DNA of 64,000 nucleotides from Desulfobulbaceae bacterium BRH_c16a (lineage in GTDB: Bacteria; Desulfobacterota; Desulfobulbia; Desulfobulbales; Desulfocapsaceae). Under the pieces are notes generated by a model, which ran no database searches, was not told the origin of the DNA, and saw only the letters and a list, made by a program, of their open reading frames with translations. Shown piece by piece: positions 46,504 to 56,033 of the stretch. Each line of letters begins with the position of its first letter. Within the stretch, counting starts at the first letter, position 1. The DNA lies in contig LADS01000001.1 of assembly GCA_000961725.1 (NCBI GenBank), positions 22,890 to 86,889 on the forward strand, in the 5' to 3' direction. Made by a program: the position numbers and the translations under genes.

Positions 46504-49197
46504 TCAGAAGATGCCGCCGACGCTGAAGTCCCAGACTGAATCATCCTCGCCGTTTATCGGGTCGAGATTATAGCCCCAGACCAGGCGAAGGGGTCCCATG
46601 GGCGAGAGCCAGCGAACCTCCACCCCTGTGGCTTTTTTGATGGATTCGGTGGCATCGGACCATTCCTCGTCATCGTCGAGCACTTGTCCTGAATCGAAGA
46701 AGAGTACGCCCATCAGGCCTTGGGTTTCAAGCAGCGGAAAGACCATTTCGATATTGGTGTACCACATTTTATCGCCGCCGATGCGCTCCCCGGATATGGG
46801 ATCTATCGGACTTACCTTGGCGTACTTAAAGCCGCGGATCGAGTTGAGGCCACCCAGGTAGAACCGTTCGTATACCGGCAGCTTATCGGTCTCATTCTCA
46901 AAGACCTGACCGGCATTCAGACTGGCATGGAAAATTGTCCGCAGGGGCATCGGGAAATACCAGCCGGTAGATCCTTCAACCTTGGTGAACTCGGCATCGC
47001 CGCCTAGCGGTCCGCCGCCATATTTGACACTGACCACGTTTCTCGAACCTTCGGAAGCTCCATACCGTTTGTTTCGGGTATCACGTACCAGAGAAGCTTT
47101 GATGGCGCTGGTCACATGAAGATCGACCGAATTTCTGATTATAAAAGAAGCGTTTTCGGAAACATCGGTGAGGTCGGTATCGGTATAGCTGTAATTGCCG
47201 AAAAGTTGCCATTTTTCAAAGATCGGGTACCCGAGGCGGAGGCCGCCGCCTATGGATTCTTTGGTGTAGTCATCGTATTCCCGTTCGGTATTGAACAGAT
47301 CAAGCCCCCAGGAGAGTGCCGAATCTTTCAGGTGCGGATCGGTATACCCGAGATTATATCTGGAACTGTTGCCGCTTACATTGGCGCTGAGCGAGAGGGT
47401 GTCGCCGCGTCCGAGGAAGTTGTTCTCGGAGATCTGGCCCATGAGAATAAGATTGTCGGCCGAGCTGTAACCCGCGCCGATACTGAAAGTTCCTGTGCTT
47501 TTCTCTTTGACGTCGACTACTACGTTCATACGGTCGGGGTCAAGGGATGGTTCCGGAGTGATATTCACCTCCTCGAAGAACATCAGCCGCTGCAGTGCCT
47601 GAGTACTCTCGCGCAAGGCCTTGGAATCGAAGACGCCTCCCTCGGCGATGCGAAGTTCGCGCCGAATGACGTTGTCTCTGGTGCGGGTATTGCCTTTGAT
47701 GGTGATCCTGTCGATGTAGACCAGATTACCCTTGCTTATCTTAAAGGTAATATCCATCCGGTCCCCCGTCGGGGCTTTTTCGGTGATTGGCCTGATGCTG
47801 GCGAAGGCGTAGCCTGCTTCGGCATAGTGGTCGGTGATTTTAAGAATATCCTCCCTGATCTGCTGCCTGTTCATATATTCCTGGTTACGAATAGTAGCAA
47901 GAGAGAGCAGTTTCTCCTTGTCGCCGAGCAGGTCGCCGGTAAAATCGACAGTGCCGACACGGTAACGCGGTCCTTCCTCGACAATGAAAGTCACGTACAG
48001 CCATTCTTCTTCCTGGCTGATTTGCGGCTCGCCGATTTTGGCCTCGAGGAACCCGTTATTGTTGTAATAGGCGACAATCCGCTGGGCATCCTGCTGAATC
48101 TTGTTCATGTCCAGCAGACCGGCATCGGTAAGCCAGGACATGAACCATTTTTCTCCGGTCTCGATATCCTTGAGGAGTTCTTTGTCGGAAAAGGTCTCAT
48201 TGCCTTCTACCGAGATTTCCTTGATGTAAATTTTTTTCCCTTCATCTATTTTGAACAGGACATTGGCGCCTTTATCATCCGGGTAGGAAAGGGAGGAGGT
48301 TACCTTGCTGTTGTAAAATCCCTTGGTTTTGTAAAGCTGCCGGATCGCCTCTTCCGCTTCACCTATTTTGACCGGGTTGAGTATAAATTGTTCTTTGATG
48401 TTGGCAGCAGCTTTGACGTCCTCTTCCTTCAGTTCATCAATACCTTCAAAGATGACTGAATTGATGAGCGGTTTCTCGATAACCCGGAAAATAATCTTTT
48501 TCCCGGCCGGCGTATCGTCGATGTCGATCTGGACATCGTTGAAATAACCCATTTTATATATCTCTTTCAGGTCATTTCTGAGGGTGGGCTGATCATACGC
48601 ATCACCGGCTTTGGTCTTTATTTTTCGTAAAATAGCTCCTGAGTCAATGCGCTGGTTGCCATCGAGGGCAATTGAGGCAATGCGGAAGTCCTTGTCGAGA
48701 TAACTCCTGATTTCGGCAACTATCGTGACCAGAGCATCCTTTACACCCTCGATGGAGTCGGCCGTCTGGTAGTAAAATGTCGGGTTGCCGGGTGAGAGCA
48801 GGTCAAAGAGCTTGATGTCGATGCTGATTCTGTTGCCGATAACGGTAAGATTTCCGACCGCAATATTTTCCGCACCTGTCTTTTCGGCAAGTTCCTGCAG
48901 AGCTTTTGCCGGCGGCGGCCATGCGTCTTTATAATTTATCAGCTTTACCGCCTCGTCGCGGGGGATCAGCGTGATATTCGTGGGGGAAAGAACCGACCGC
49001 AGATCGATGTCGGTTTTTGTCTCGATCTCTTCGGTATCATAGGGGCTGTGGATGTTGAGGGGCAGAAAACTCATCTTTCCACTTTGCGACCATGCCGGCA
49101 TGGCATGGACAAAGGTGAGCAGTACGAGCAGAGCAAGGCGGTTGAAAAGGGAAAGCCTTCCCGAAGCGCAACAGTCTATTTTCCTGAATACAGTCAT
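46504..49197 (-). CDS. bamA: Outer membrane protein assembly factor BamA
   Basis: 897 residues from the ATG at 49197, which has AGGAAGG five bases upstream; the frame is open to 49320 but the upstream part is not protein-like. After a signal peptide (RLALLVLLTFVHAMPAWSQ) comes an extra domain of about 120 residues before the POTRA repeats (EIETKTDIDLRSVLSP to VAEIRSYLDKDF). Five POTRA domains follow, e.g. RIASIALDGNQRID and GNETFSDKELLKDIETG. The C-terminal 16-stranded barrel begins about residue 560 and shows the conserved RGF loop (LNSIRGFKYAK). The last residue is phenylalanine, the usual beta-signal end. It inserts barrel proteins into the outer membrane. Confidence 0.96.
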   Translation of the reverse strand: MTVFRKIDCCASGRLSLFNRLALLVLLTFVHAMPAWSQSGKMSFLPLNIHSPYDTEEIETKTDIDLRSVLSPTNITLIPRDEAVKLINYKDAWPPPAKALQELAEKTGAENIAVGNLTVIGNRISIDIKLFDLLSPGNPTFYYQTADSIEGVKDALVTIVAEIRSYLDKDFRIASIALDGNQRIDSGAILRKIKTKAGDAYDQPTLRNDLKEIYKMGYFNDVQIDIDDTPAGKKIIFRVIEKPLINSVIFEGIDELKEEDVKAAANIKEQFILNPVKIGEAEEAIRQLYKTKGFYNSKVTSSLSYPDDKGANVLFKIDEGKKIYIKEISVEGNETFSDKELLKDIETGEKWFMSWLTDAGLLDMNKIQQDAQRIVAYYNNNGFLEAKIGEPQISQEEEWLYVTFIVEEGPRYRVGTVDFTGDLLGDKEKLLSLATIRNQEYMNRQQIREDILKITDHYAEAGYAFASIRPITEKAPTGDRMDITFKISKGNLVYIDRITIKGNTRTRDNVIRRELRIAEGGVFDSKALRESTQALQRLMFFEEVNITPEPSLDPDRMNVVVDVKEKSTGTFSIGAGYSSADNLILMGQISENNFLGRGDTLSLSANVSGNSSRYNLGYTDPHLKDSALSWGLDLFNTEREYDDYTKESIGGGLRLGYPIFEKWQLFGNYSYTDTDLTDVSENASFIIRNSVDLHVTSAIKASLVRDTRNKRYGASEGSRNVVSVKYGGGPLGGDAEFTKVEGSTGWYFPMPLRTIFHASLNAGQVFENETDKLPVYERFYLGGLNSIRGFKYAKVSPIDPISGERIGGDKMWYTNIEMVFPLLETQGLMGVLFFDSGQVLDDDEEWSDATESIKKATGVEVRWLSPMGPLRLVWGYNLDPINGEDDSVWDFSVGGIF

Positions 49198-49506
49198 AAA
49201 TACCTTCCTGTAATTGGCAATCACCGGCGGTGCAGGCGACTGCCGGCGAAACTGAAGAGGAGCGTGTGGGTAGAGTGTTAAAAAATCTGACAATAAAGCT
49301 GTTCTGCCTTTGCTGGCCAAAAAGTGCCGGTATTATGCCATGTTTCGAGCCATTTGCAAAGCTTGCATGTGGACCGGCAAGAAAAATGTAGGAAACGGTT
49401 GATAGAATACTTGAGATTCTCACCTTTCGGTCGGCCGCCTGTAATTCTGCAAAGACAAAGGGGAGATGGTCTGCAACAACAGATAAACGGGGGAGGAGTC
49501 GACATA

Positions 49507-50241
49507 ATGAAGCTGATTTCGAATTTCGGCAGGAATTGCATGGACCTGATTTTTCCGCCGGTGTGCGGCGTATGTGGAGTGAAACTGGCAGTCGGCAGCG
49601 ATGATAAAATGTGTTCGGGCTGTATGGCGGAAATACGTTTCCTCAGACACCCCCTCTGTCCCGTCTGCGGAGTGGAACAGATCGGTCAAGAGGGTAGAGG
49701 ACATCTTTGTGGTGAATGTCTTCGCCTGCCTCCGCCGTATGATGTGGCAAGGTCTCTTGTCAGATATGAAACTGCAGTGCGCCAACTGGTTCATAAACTG
49801 AAGTATGGAGGCGACACCTTTGTCATCGGTGCTCTTGCAGATATTATCGGCGGCTGCGATCTGTCTTTGTTTGCCGACTGTCAGTGGATTGTTCCGGTGC
49901 CCCTTCACCTTGAGCGGCTCCGCGCCAGAGGACTGAATCAAGCTGCAACTCTCGCCCGGTTGTTTTTTTCCGGACGCGAACAGGCTATTCGGCCGGATGG
50001 ACTCGTCAGAGTTCGGAGGACAGTGGCGCAGACCGAGCTGAGGGGGATTGACCGACGGAAGAATTTGAGAAATGCCTTTCACCCGGGTTCGGGCTTTGAT
50101 CTCGAAAAATCGATCATCTGCCTTGTCGACGATGTCTTTACCACCGGCACCACCGTCAGCGAGTGCAGCAGGGTTTTAAAGAAGCACGGGGCTGGTGCGG
50201 TGAAGGTGCTCACTCTGGCGCGAGCGGGTATTGCCAGGTAG
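49507..50241 (+). CDS. comF: ComF-family phosphoribosyltransferase-like protein
   Basis: A 244-residue protein with an N-terminal zinc-finger (pairs CGVCG, CSGC, CPVCG and CGEC) and a C-terminal PRTase fold ending with VDDVFTTGTTVSE, the phosphoribosyl-pyrophosphate-binding loop. The family is tied to DNA uptake and processing (ComF/GntX), with no defined reaction. The ATG at 49507 is chosen, with GGAGGAG upstream; a frame open to 49324 overlaps the bamA promoter region and is not supported. It lies head-to-head with bamA. Confidence 0.88.
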   Translation: MKLISNFGRNCMDLIFPPVCGVCGVKLAVGSDDKMCSGCMAEIRFLRHPLCPVCGVEQIGQEGRGHLCGECLRLPPPYDVARSLVRYETAVRQLVHKLKYGGDTFVIGALADIIGGCDLSLFADCQWIVPVPLHLERLRARGLNQAATLARLFFSGREQAIRPDGLVRVRRTVAQTELRGIDRRKNLRNAFHPGSGFDLEKSIICLVDDVFTTGTTVSECSRVLKKHGAGAVKVLTLARAGIAR

Positions 50242-50789
50242 CCGTTGGGTGAGTTCTTAAAAAATATAAATTTTTGTACGTGTGCTGAAGGCCGCGAAAT
50301 GACGTACATACAACCGATCAATCGAAGGAATATTGAGATATTTGCAGTAAATCTCACTAAAATAAAGCATCGTCGAAATAATGTTTATGCTTAAATTGTT
50401 GATAACTTTGTGGATAAGAGGCTAAGGGTGCCAGATGTCGCGATAAAAGATGAGTTGAGCGAGATGCTCGAAAAACCGGGCTTCCCGGCTCATGAAAATC
50501 ACGGATTCAATCATTTCGGGGGATACAGAGGAGGGTCTCTAACACGCCGCTCTCATAAGAAAATATCTGTAAATCGCCTTTGACTGAGAAACAGAATTGG
50601 AGTTTATTCTGGGCCAAGCAAAAACACACGTCGTGCGGGTCTGCATGGCACTTCTGATATACCGTAAGACGAGGCTGATATGTAGCCGTTTCAAGCGCCC
50701 ACAGTGTCGTAGAGGGTTTGCTTGTGCTTTCCGAATTGCTTTATTCGGGTCATATCTGTTTGTTTTCACCAAGGGGGAAGGGGTTCTAT
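50242..50789. other. oriC: Candidate chromosomal replication origin (oriC) / dnaA upstream region
   Basis: A 548-base stretch without a supported gene, directly before dnaA. It contains a perfect DnaA box on the reverse strand at 50409-50417 (TGTGGATAA) and a one-mismatch box at 50397-50405 (TGTTGATAA), separated by three bases, in the arrangement typical of origins. An AT-rich segment (50258-50275) and further A/T-rich patches at 50341-50400 precede the boxes. No other clear boxes were found by eye, so it may instead be a DnaA autoregulation site. Confidence 0.5.
50397..50417 (-). promoter_or_regulatory. Pair of DnaA boxes upstream of dnaA
   Basis: Read on the minus strand: TTATCCACA (50409-50417), three bases, then TTATCAACA (50397-50405). 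The first is the consensus box; the second differs at one position. Both point the same way. Confidence 0.75.
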
Positions 50790-52124
50790 ATGGTCTGGGA
50801 GAAAGTCAAAGAAAGCTTGAAAGAGACACTGGCAGAGAACGTTTTCAATCTCTGGATTGAACCGATTCAATTTGTCCAACTTCAGGGAGAACGTCTCTAC
50901 CTCTCGACCCCGGATAGATATTTCAGCGCATATATCAAACAGAACTTTCTCGGCGTTATTGAAGAAAAGATGCAGGAGAGCGGTTTGGTCGCAGCGAAAC
51001 TGGCCTTATGTGAAGAGGGTCGGAAGGTCGGTGCAGTCGGTGTACCGAAATCCACCGCCGGAACCCAGATGAGGCTGCCATATGTTCCTGAAAATAACTC
51101 GAAATTCAAGGCGCTTCATCCTCGTTACACCTTCGATGAATTCATGGTCGGCGAGAGTAACATCCTGGCAGAATCGGCCTGCAGGTCTATGGTTGCCAAG
51201 GACGGGATGGTTGGCCCCTGCCTGTTTATAAACAGCGATACCGGTCTTGGCAAAAGCCATCTGACCCATGCCGTGGCGCATCAGGTTTTCACCGAATCAC
51301 CGATGACAAGGCTTCATTATCTCACGGCCAAACAGTTTTCGGCCGAGATGGTGCGCGGGATCCAGACCAATTCAATGGATGCTTTTAAAAGAAAATACCA
51401 CGACAATTGCGATATCCTGCTGGTGGAGGATATTCATGCCCTGACCGGCAAGAAGAAGACCCAGGAAGAACTGAACGAAATCCTCGATTCCCTGATCAAG
51501 TCCGGCAAGCGGGTCATTCTCACTTCAAATCGTGCTCCACGGGATCTTATTGGTATTGATAACGAGTTCCTGTCAAGGATGTCCTCGGGACTGGTCACTT
51601 CGATAAAAGCACCGGATATCGCCACCCGTGTCAGGATAGTCGAGAAGAAGGCGCACCTGCAGCAGTTGTTTCTCGATGAGGAACTGATTGACTATCTGGC
51701 CAATCATATCCGTGGCGATGTACGCAAGATCGAGTCGGCCCTGATTGCCGTCAGAGCCAAAGCCAGACTCACCGGCGGGCATGTGGATCTCGATCTGATA
51801 CGGGAGGTTGTTTCTTCAATCGTCGGGGTAAACCAGGTAATTACCGCATCGTCGATTTGTGAACTGGTGAGTGGCCAGTTTAATGTGAGCATTCAGGACC
51901 TGCAGTCGCGATCACGCAAGAAAGCAATCACCTTTCCACGACAGATTGCGATGTATCTGGCCCGGAAATTTACCGAGGAGTCGCTGGCCGACATCGGCAG
52001 GGCCTTCAACCGCGATCATTCCACTGTTCTGCATTCGATCAAAGTCGTTTCCAATCATCTGGTAAGAGACCATTCCGTTGGTGCGCAGCTTGAGATTCTG
52101 AGCAACAAGGTCAAGCAGCTCTAA
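50790..52124 (+). CDS. dnaA: Chromosomal replication initiator DnaA
   Basis: 444 residues from the ATG at 50790; AAGGGG lies about seven bases upstream. Domain I (VWEKVKESLKETLAENVFNLWI) interacts with DnaB or itself. The AAA+ domain has Walker A NSDTGLGKSHL, Walker B ILLVEDIHAL and the arginine-finger region NEFLSRMSSGLV. Domain IV carries the DNA-binding signature NRDHSTVLHSI after SRKKAITFPRQIAMYL. The gene ends in a strong bidirectional terminator. Its location beside paired DnaA boxes supports a possible origin here. Confidence 0.97.
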   Translation: MVWEKVKESLKETLAENVFNLWIEPIQFVQLQGERLYLSTPDRYFSAYIKQNFLGVIEEKMQESGLVAAKLALCEEGRKVGAVGVPKSTAGTQMRLPYVPENNSKFKALHPRYTFDEFMVGESNILAESACRSMVAKDGMVGPCLFINSDTGLGKSHLTHAVAHQVFTESPMTRLHYLTAKQFSAEMVRGIQTNSMDAFKRKYHDNCDILLVEDIHALTGKKKTQEELNEILDSLIKSGKRVILTSNRAPRDLIGIDNEFLSRMSSGLVTSIKAPDIATRVRIVEKKAHLQQLFLDEELIDYLANHIRGDVRKIESALIAVRAKARLTGGHVDLDLIREVVSSIVGVNQVITASSICELVSGQFNVSIQDLQSRSRKKAITFPRQIAMYLARKFTEESLADIGRAFNRDHSTVLHSIKVVSNHLVRDHSVGAQLEILSNKVKQL

Positions 52125-52182
52125 CAATCATACGCAGAGTTGCAAGTGACGCCTGGATCTCTTATAACACCCCCCAGATACT

Positions 52183-52216
52183 AAAATGCCTGGCCGGTTT
52201 TTCGGTCAGGCATTTT
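52183..52216. terminator. Bidirectional terminator between dnaA and the protoporphyrinogen oxidase gene
   Basis: A 14-bp stem with one G-T pair (52183-52196 with 52203-52216, loop GTTTTT). The plus strand ends in TTTTT and the minus strand in TTTT, so it serves both converging genes. Confidence 0.88.
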
Positions 52217-52242
52217 TAATCGTTTTTATCGTACGTTGCCGA

Positions 52243-53646
52243 TCAAAAATAGACACCTTTAATATCGGCATCTTTTTGTATTCGGCCTGCTGAGGAGAGA
52301 ATCTCTTCGGCAACCCGCGAAGCACTCTTCATCATATCGTTCAGGCCGATGCCCTCCCAGCCAAAGCCGCAGATATGCAGGCCGGGATACGAGGCGAGTA
52401 ATTTTTTCCGCCAGGCCAGCAGGGTCGGATAGTTGCGTTCCAACTGCGGGATTGCGCCGTTTGAGCGTAATACTGTGGTATATACCGGTTCGCTGCGGAT
52501 GTTGAGAATTTCACGGACGTCGTCGAAGGCCTTCCCGGTGAGGGTCCGGTCATCCAGTTCGAGTCTTTCCGGATGTCGTCTCCCGCCGACGAGGGTTTCA
52601 AAAACAATGTGTCCGGCCGGGGCACGGCCGGGAAACATATTCGATGAAAAGAGGGCGCCCAGGGCGAATCGTCGTTCTCTCTCCGGGGTGAGGAAACCGA
52701 AGCCCGGCGGCAGCCTGACGGTATCTTTGAAACCGAGGACGACCGTTGCAATCCATGCTTCAGGTACGGCTTTCTCCGGGAGGGACGGGTCGATATTCGC
52801 CAGAAGCCGCAGAGCTGCATTAATCGGCAGGGCAAAAACAACATCTGCGGCTTGAAACCTCCCTTTTGATGTTTCCACCTGCCAGCCGTTGCCTGCGGGT
52901 TGGACCGCGATAACTTCAGTAGAGAGAAGAAGATCCTGGTTCTGCCTGAGGTTTTCGGCCAACCTTTCCGGCAGACGCTGCATCCCTTCGGGAAAACTGG
53001 TCATTGCCGGCATCCTGAGCGGGGTGGACGCTGCGCGCTCTTTTTTGTTTTGCCGCAGTTTGTGCAGCAAACCGCGCAATACGGAGCCATGCTCCTTCTC
53101 CAGGGCACGTATTCCCGGCATGACGCTGTCAATGGTCAGCCGGTCGAAATCGCCGGCATAGGTGCCGGTATACACGGCATCGAGATATGGCAGGAGAGCG
53201 GGACCGAAGCGGTGGGCAACCCATTTGGCAACAGTCGGCTCACCTTGCAGCACCGGCTGCCAAAGTTCGGCCAGTACCCGCAGTTTGGCGCTCCAGGGAA
53301 TAAGCGGCGCCATCAGGATCTTGCGCGGTGTCTGGGGGATGAGGTTGAGCCGGCCATTCAGCCTGACATATCGGACAAAGTCGATCAGCGGCGCTTTCAG
53401 GCACTCCCGGTCAAGTCCTGTCTCGGTAAGTATCTGCCTGCTTTCCGGGCAATTATCGAGAAATCCGTGGGGGCCTATTTCGGTGATATAGCCTTGATCG
53501 CGGTGGGAGGCGATGACGCCTCCTGTCCTTTGGCCTTTTTCCAGGACGAGAAACCGGTGACCGGGTTTCTGCAGCCGCAACTTATGGGCGATGGTGAGTC
53601 CGGAGATTCCGCCACCGATGATGAGAGTCTGATAATGTTCATTCAT
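52243..53646 (-). CDS. hemG: Protoporphyrinogen oxidase (HemY/HemG-type FAD enzyme)
   Basis: About 467 residues from the ATG at 53646. The FAD-binding Rossmann motif is LIIGGGISGLTIAH and VLEKGQRTGGVI; the C-terminal FAD contact is CGFGWEGIGLNDMMKSAS. Middle segments (GPHGFLDNCP, YTGTYAGDFDRLT and FPEGMQRLPERLAENL) match the oxygen- or quinone-dependent HemY family that oxidises protoporphyrinogen IX to protoporphyrin IX in haem synthesis. Length is typical. In an anaerobe the electron acceptor may not be oxygen. An upstream ATG at 53682 is open but lies before the conserved start. Confidence 0.88.
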   Translation of the reverse strand: MNEHYQTLIIGGGISGLTIAHKLRLQKPGHRFLVLEKGQRTGGVIASHRDQGYITEIGPHGFLDNCPESRQILTETGLDRECLKAPLIDFVRYVRLNGRLNLIPQTPRKILMAPLIPWSAKLRVLAELWQPVLQGEPTVAKWVAHRFGPALLPYLDAVYTGTYAGDFDRLTIDSVMPGIRALEKEHGSVLRGLLHKLRQNKKERAASTPLRMPAMTSFPEGMQRLPERLAENLRQNQDLLLSTEVIAVQPAGNGWQVETSKGRFQAADVVFALPINAALRLLANIDPSLPEKAVPEAWIATVVLGFKDTVRLPPGFGFLTPERERRFALGALFSSNMFPGRAPAGHIVFETLVGGRRHPERLELDDRTLTGKAFDDVREILNIRSEPVYTTVLRSNGAIPQLERNYPTLLAWRKKLLASYPGLHICGFGWEGIGLNDMMKSASRVAEEILSSAGRIQKDADIKGVYF

Positions 53647-53777
53647 TCTATATCTGTTTTCAGCTGAGATTGAGAGATGCAAAGAGTTGCCATGCTGCTT
53701 TATGGATATTGCCGAAGGCTATTGTTTTCATTATCTTGGGCCACGCAGCAGAGGCGACGGAACCGGATGAGAAACTC

Positions 53778-53805
53778 TTGACAGTAGATGATCTATGCTT
53801 AACAT
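53778..53805 (+). promoter_or_regulatory. Candidate promoter of htpG
   Basis: TTGACA at 53778-53783, 16 bases, then TAACAT at 53800-53805, with a leader of about 75 bases to the htpG start. The -35 is consensus and the -10 moderate. No sigma-32 CCCCAT-type -10 or CIRCE element was seen. Confidence 0.4.
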
Positions 53806-53888
53806 TTTCGCCGACTTTGGAGAAAAAATCAATGGCAAGGGAGCACCATGTCCCTTTCTTAACTCAGTTATATTGCAAGAGGTGAACC

Positions 53889-55772
53889 ATGACAGGTCAG
53901 ACTGTAACCTATGAATTCAAAGCTGAAACCAAAAAACTCCTCGATATAGTGATCAATTCCCTCTATACCGAAAGAGATGTCTTCATTCGGGAATTGATCT
54001 CCAATGCGGCTGATGCCCTTGAGAAGCTTCGCCATGAAAGCATAACGAAGACGGATATCTTCGACGGTCATCTGCCTCTCGAGATCACCATCGACCTCGA
54101 TGAGAAAAACAATACCCTGACCATCACCGATACCGGTATCGGCATGACCCGCAGCGAACTGGAACACAACCTGGGAACCATCGCCCATTCCGGTTCGAAC
54201 ACCTTTTTGACCGAGCTGGTCGAGGCGGCGAAAAAGGATGTCAGTCTCATCGGTCAATTCGGCGTCGGCTTTTATGCGGCGTTTATGGCCGGCAGAATCG
54301 TCAGGGTGCAGACCCGGTCATGGGATAAAAGTGAAGGACATGAATGGGTCTCTGACGGCACGGGAACCTTCACCATCAGCGAAATGCCCGGTCTGCGCAG
54401 GGGCACCAAGGTTATTGTCGAATTGAAAGACGAGGCCAAAGAGTATGTCCAGAAGTGGAAAATCAGTTCGATCATCAAGCAGTATTCCGCCTTTGTCTCC
54501 TTTCCGATCAAGCTCGATGGCGAGACCATCAATACCATTCAGGCGTTGTGGACAAGGAATAAAAATGAGATCAAAGAAGAAGAATATGTCGAGTTTTATA
54601 AATTTATCGGCAACGCAGTAACAGAGCCATTGTACCGGCTCCATTTTTCGGCGGATGCGCCGCTTGCCATCAATGCTCTGCTCTTTGTTCCTGCCGAAAA
54701 CTTCGAGGTATTCGGTTTCGGTAAAGTCGATCCCGGAGTCAATCTCTACTGTCAGAGAATCCTGATCGATCAGCATTCCAAGAACATCCTGCCCGACTGG
54801 TTACGATTCTTGAAAGGTGTGGTCGACAGTGAAGATCTGCCCCTCAATATCTCCAGACAGGCTTTGCAGGACAATGCATTGGTATCGAAAATTCGCAAAG
54901 TGATCACCAAGCGCTTCTTGAAGCATCTGGACGAAGAGGCGAAGAGCGATCCTGAAAAGTATCTGAAGTTCTGGACGGCTTTCGGCATTTATATCAAAGA
55001 GGGAGTCACCTCCGACTATGAATTCCAGAAAGAACTGGGGAAATTGCTCCGCTTCGAGTCTTCCAAATCGGAGGAGGGAAAACCGGTCGCTCTTGCCGAT
55101 TATATCCTGAGAATGGCGCCGGACCAGGAGGACATCTATTATATAAACGGACCGAGCAGGGCTGCCATCGAGGCTGGACCCTATGTCGAGATGTTCCGTA
55201 AAAAAGATATCGAGATTATCTACACGATGGAGCCCATCGACGACTTCGTTCTCAGCCATCTCGCCGAATTTGAAGGCAAGAAGTTGGTCTCCGCCGACCG
55301 GGCCGATATATCCCTTGCTCAAGATGATGAAGAGACTAAAGAAAATGAGGCGGACGGCGGGAAGAGCGCAAAACTGGACAAAGATGCCTTGGCGAAACTG
55401 ACGGAATGGATGAAAAAGGTCCTGGAGAAGCATGTCTCCGAAGTAGTGGTGTCCAAGCGGCTTGTCGATGCTCCGGCGATGATCGTCAATCCCGACGCCT
55501 ACATGACTTCGACCATGGAACGTGTTCTTGCCGCAGGCAGAAAGGAAAAAGGCATACCTGGCATGGGAGAAGCAAAAAAGAAGCTGGAAATCAATCCCGG
55601 CAACCCCCTCATCGTCAAGCTTGCCGACCTTTTCCTGCAAGATGAGGATTTTGCCGCGGAAATAGCCCGCCAGATCCATGATAACGCCATGATCCAGGCA
55701 GGACTTGTCGTCGATCCCCTGGCCATGGTCGAGAGAAATTATCGCATTCTTAACCGCGTCGTGCAGAGCTGA
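53889..55772 (+). CDS. htpG: Molecular chaperone HtpG (bacterial Hsp90)
   Basis: A 627-residue Hsp90. The N-terminal ATPase motifs are visible: YTERDVFIRELISNAADAL, TITDTGIGMTRSEL and QFGVGFYAAFMAG. The middle domain carries the catalytic loop region PLNISRQALQDN. The C-terminal dimerisation domain is present. The enzyme refolds client proteins in the cytosol with DnaK. AAGAGGTG precedes the ATG. A moderately acidic linker (DEETKENEADGGKSAK) lies near residue 490. Transcription probably ends at the hairpin after the stop. Confidence 0.97.
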   Translation: MTGQTVTYEFKAETKKLLDIVINSLYTERDVFIRELISNAADALEKLRHESITKTDIFDGHLPLEITIDLDEKNNTLTITDTGIGMTRSELEHNLGTIAHSGSNTFLTELVEAAKKDVSLIGQFGVGFYAAFMAGRIVRVQTRSWDKSEGHEWVSDGTGTFTISEMPGLRRGTKVIVELKDEAKEYVQKWKISSIIKQYSAFVSFPIKLDGETINTIQALWTRNKNEIKEEEYVEFYKFIGNAVTEPLYRLHFSADAPLAINALLFVPAENFEVFGFGKVDPGVNLYCQRILIDQHSKNILPDWLRFLKGVVDSEDLPLNISRQALQDNALVSKIRKVITKRFLKHLDEEAKSDPEKYLKFWTAFGIYIKEGVTSDYEFQKELGKLLRFESSKSEEGKPVALADYILRMAPDQEDIYYINGPSRAAIEAGPYVEMFRKKDIEIIYTMEPIDDFVLSHLAEFEGKKLVSADRADISLAQDDEETKENEADGGKSAKLDKDALAKLTEWMKKVLEKHVSEVVVSKRLVDAPAMIVNPDAYMTSTMERVLAAGRKEKGIPGMGEAKKKLEINPGNPLIVKLADLFLQDEDFAAEIARQIHDNAMIQAGLVVDPLAMVERNYRILNRVVQS

Positions 55773-55794
55773 TACTCCCCCACTGGAAGGGATT

Positions 55795-55825
55795 GCTCCA
55801 TGTCGGCAGAATTCCGGCATGGAGC
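55795..55825 (+). terminator. Probable terminator after htpG
   Basis: An 11-bp stem with one G-T pair (55795-55805 with 55815-55825, nine-base loop) 22 bases after the stop. The tail is only GTTTATG, so the call is moderate. Confidence 0.5.
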
Positions 55826-56033
55826 GTTTATGGCTGACTGTTCCGGCAGTTCCTGAGTTATTCGTTGAAAATTTGAGACCCACAGGCTATAGACTTGAGA
55901 TCAAGTGAAATCGAAACCCTCAAAACGGCTCTTTTCAGTGCCCCCTTGTGGCTTAAAAGATTCTTGAAGGTCGACTGAGATGCATGAAGGCTCTCAAACC
56001 AAAGTTAATGGATTTACTGCCTGGGAGAGGTAT

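Noticed and set aside
47116..48459. A 447-codon open frame on the plus strand inside bamA
   Set aside because: It lies opposite the clear POTRA repeats; no domain and low-complexity composition.
50539..50772. A 77-codon minus-strand frame in the candidate origin
   Set aside because: No ribosome-binding site and no recognisable sequence; it overlaps the dnaA leader.
54801..55883. A 360-codon minus-strand frame opposite htpG
   Set aside because: HtpG motifs are intact on the plus strand and the frame has no start signal.
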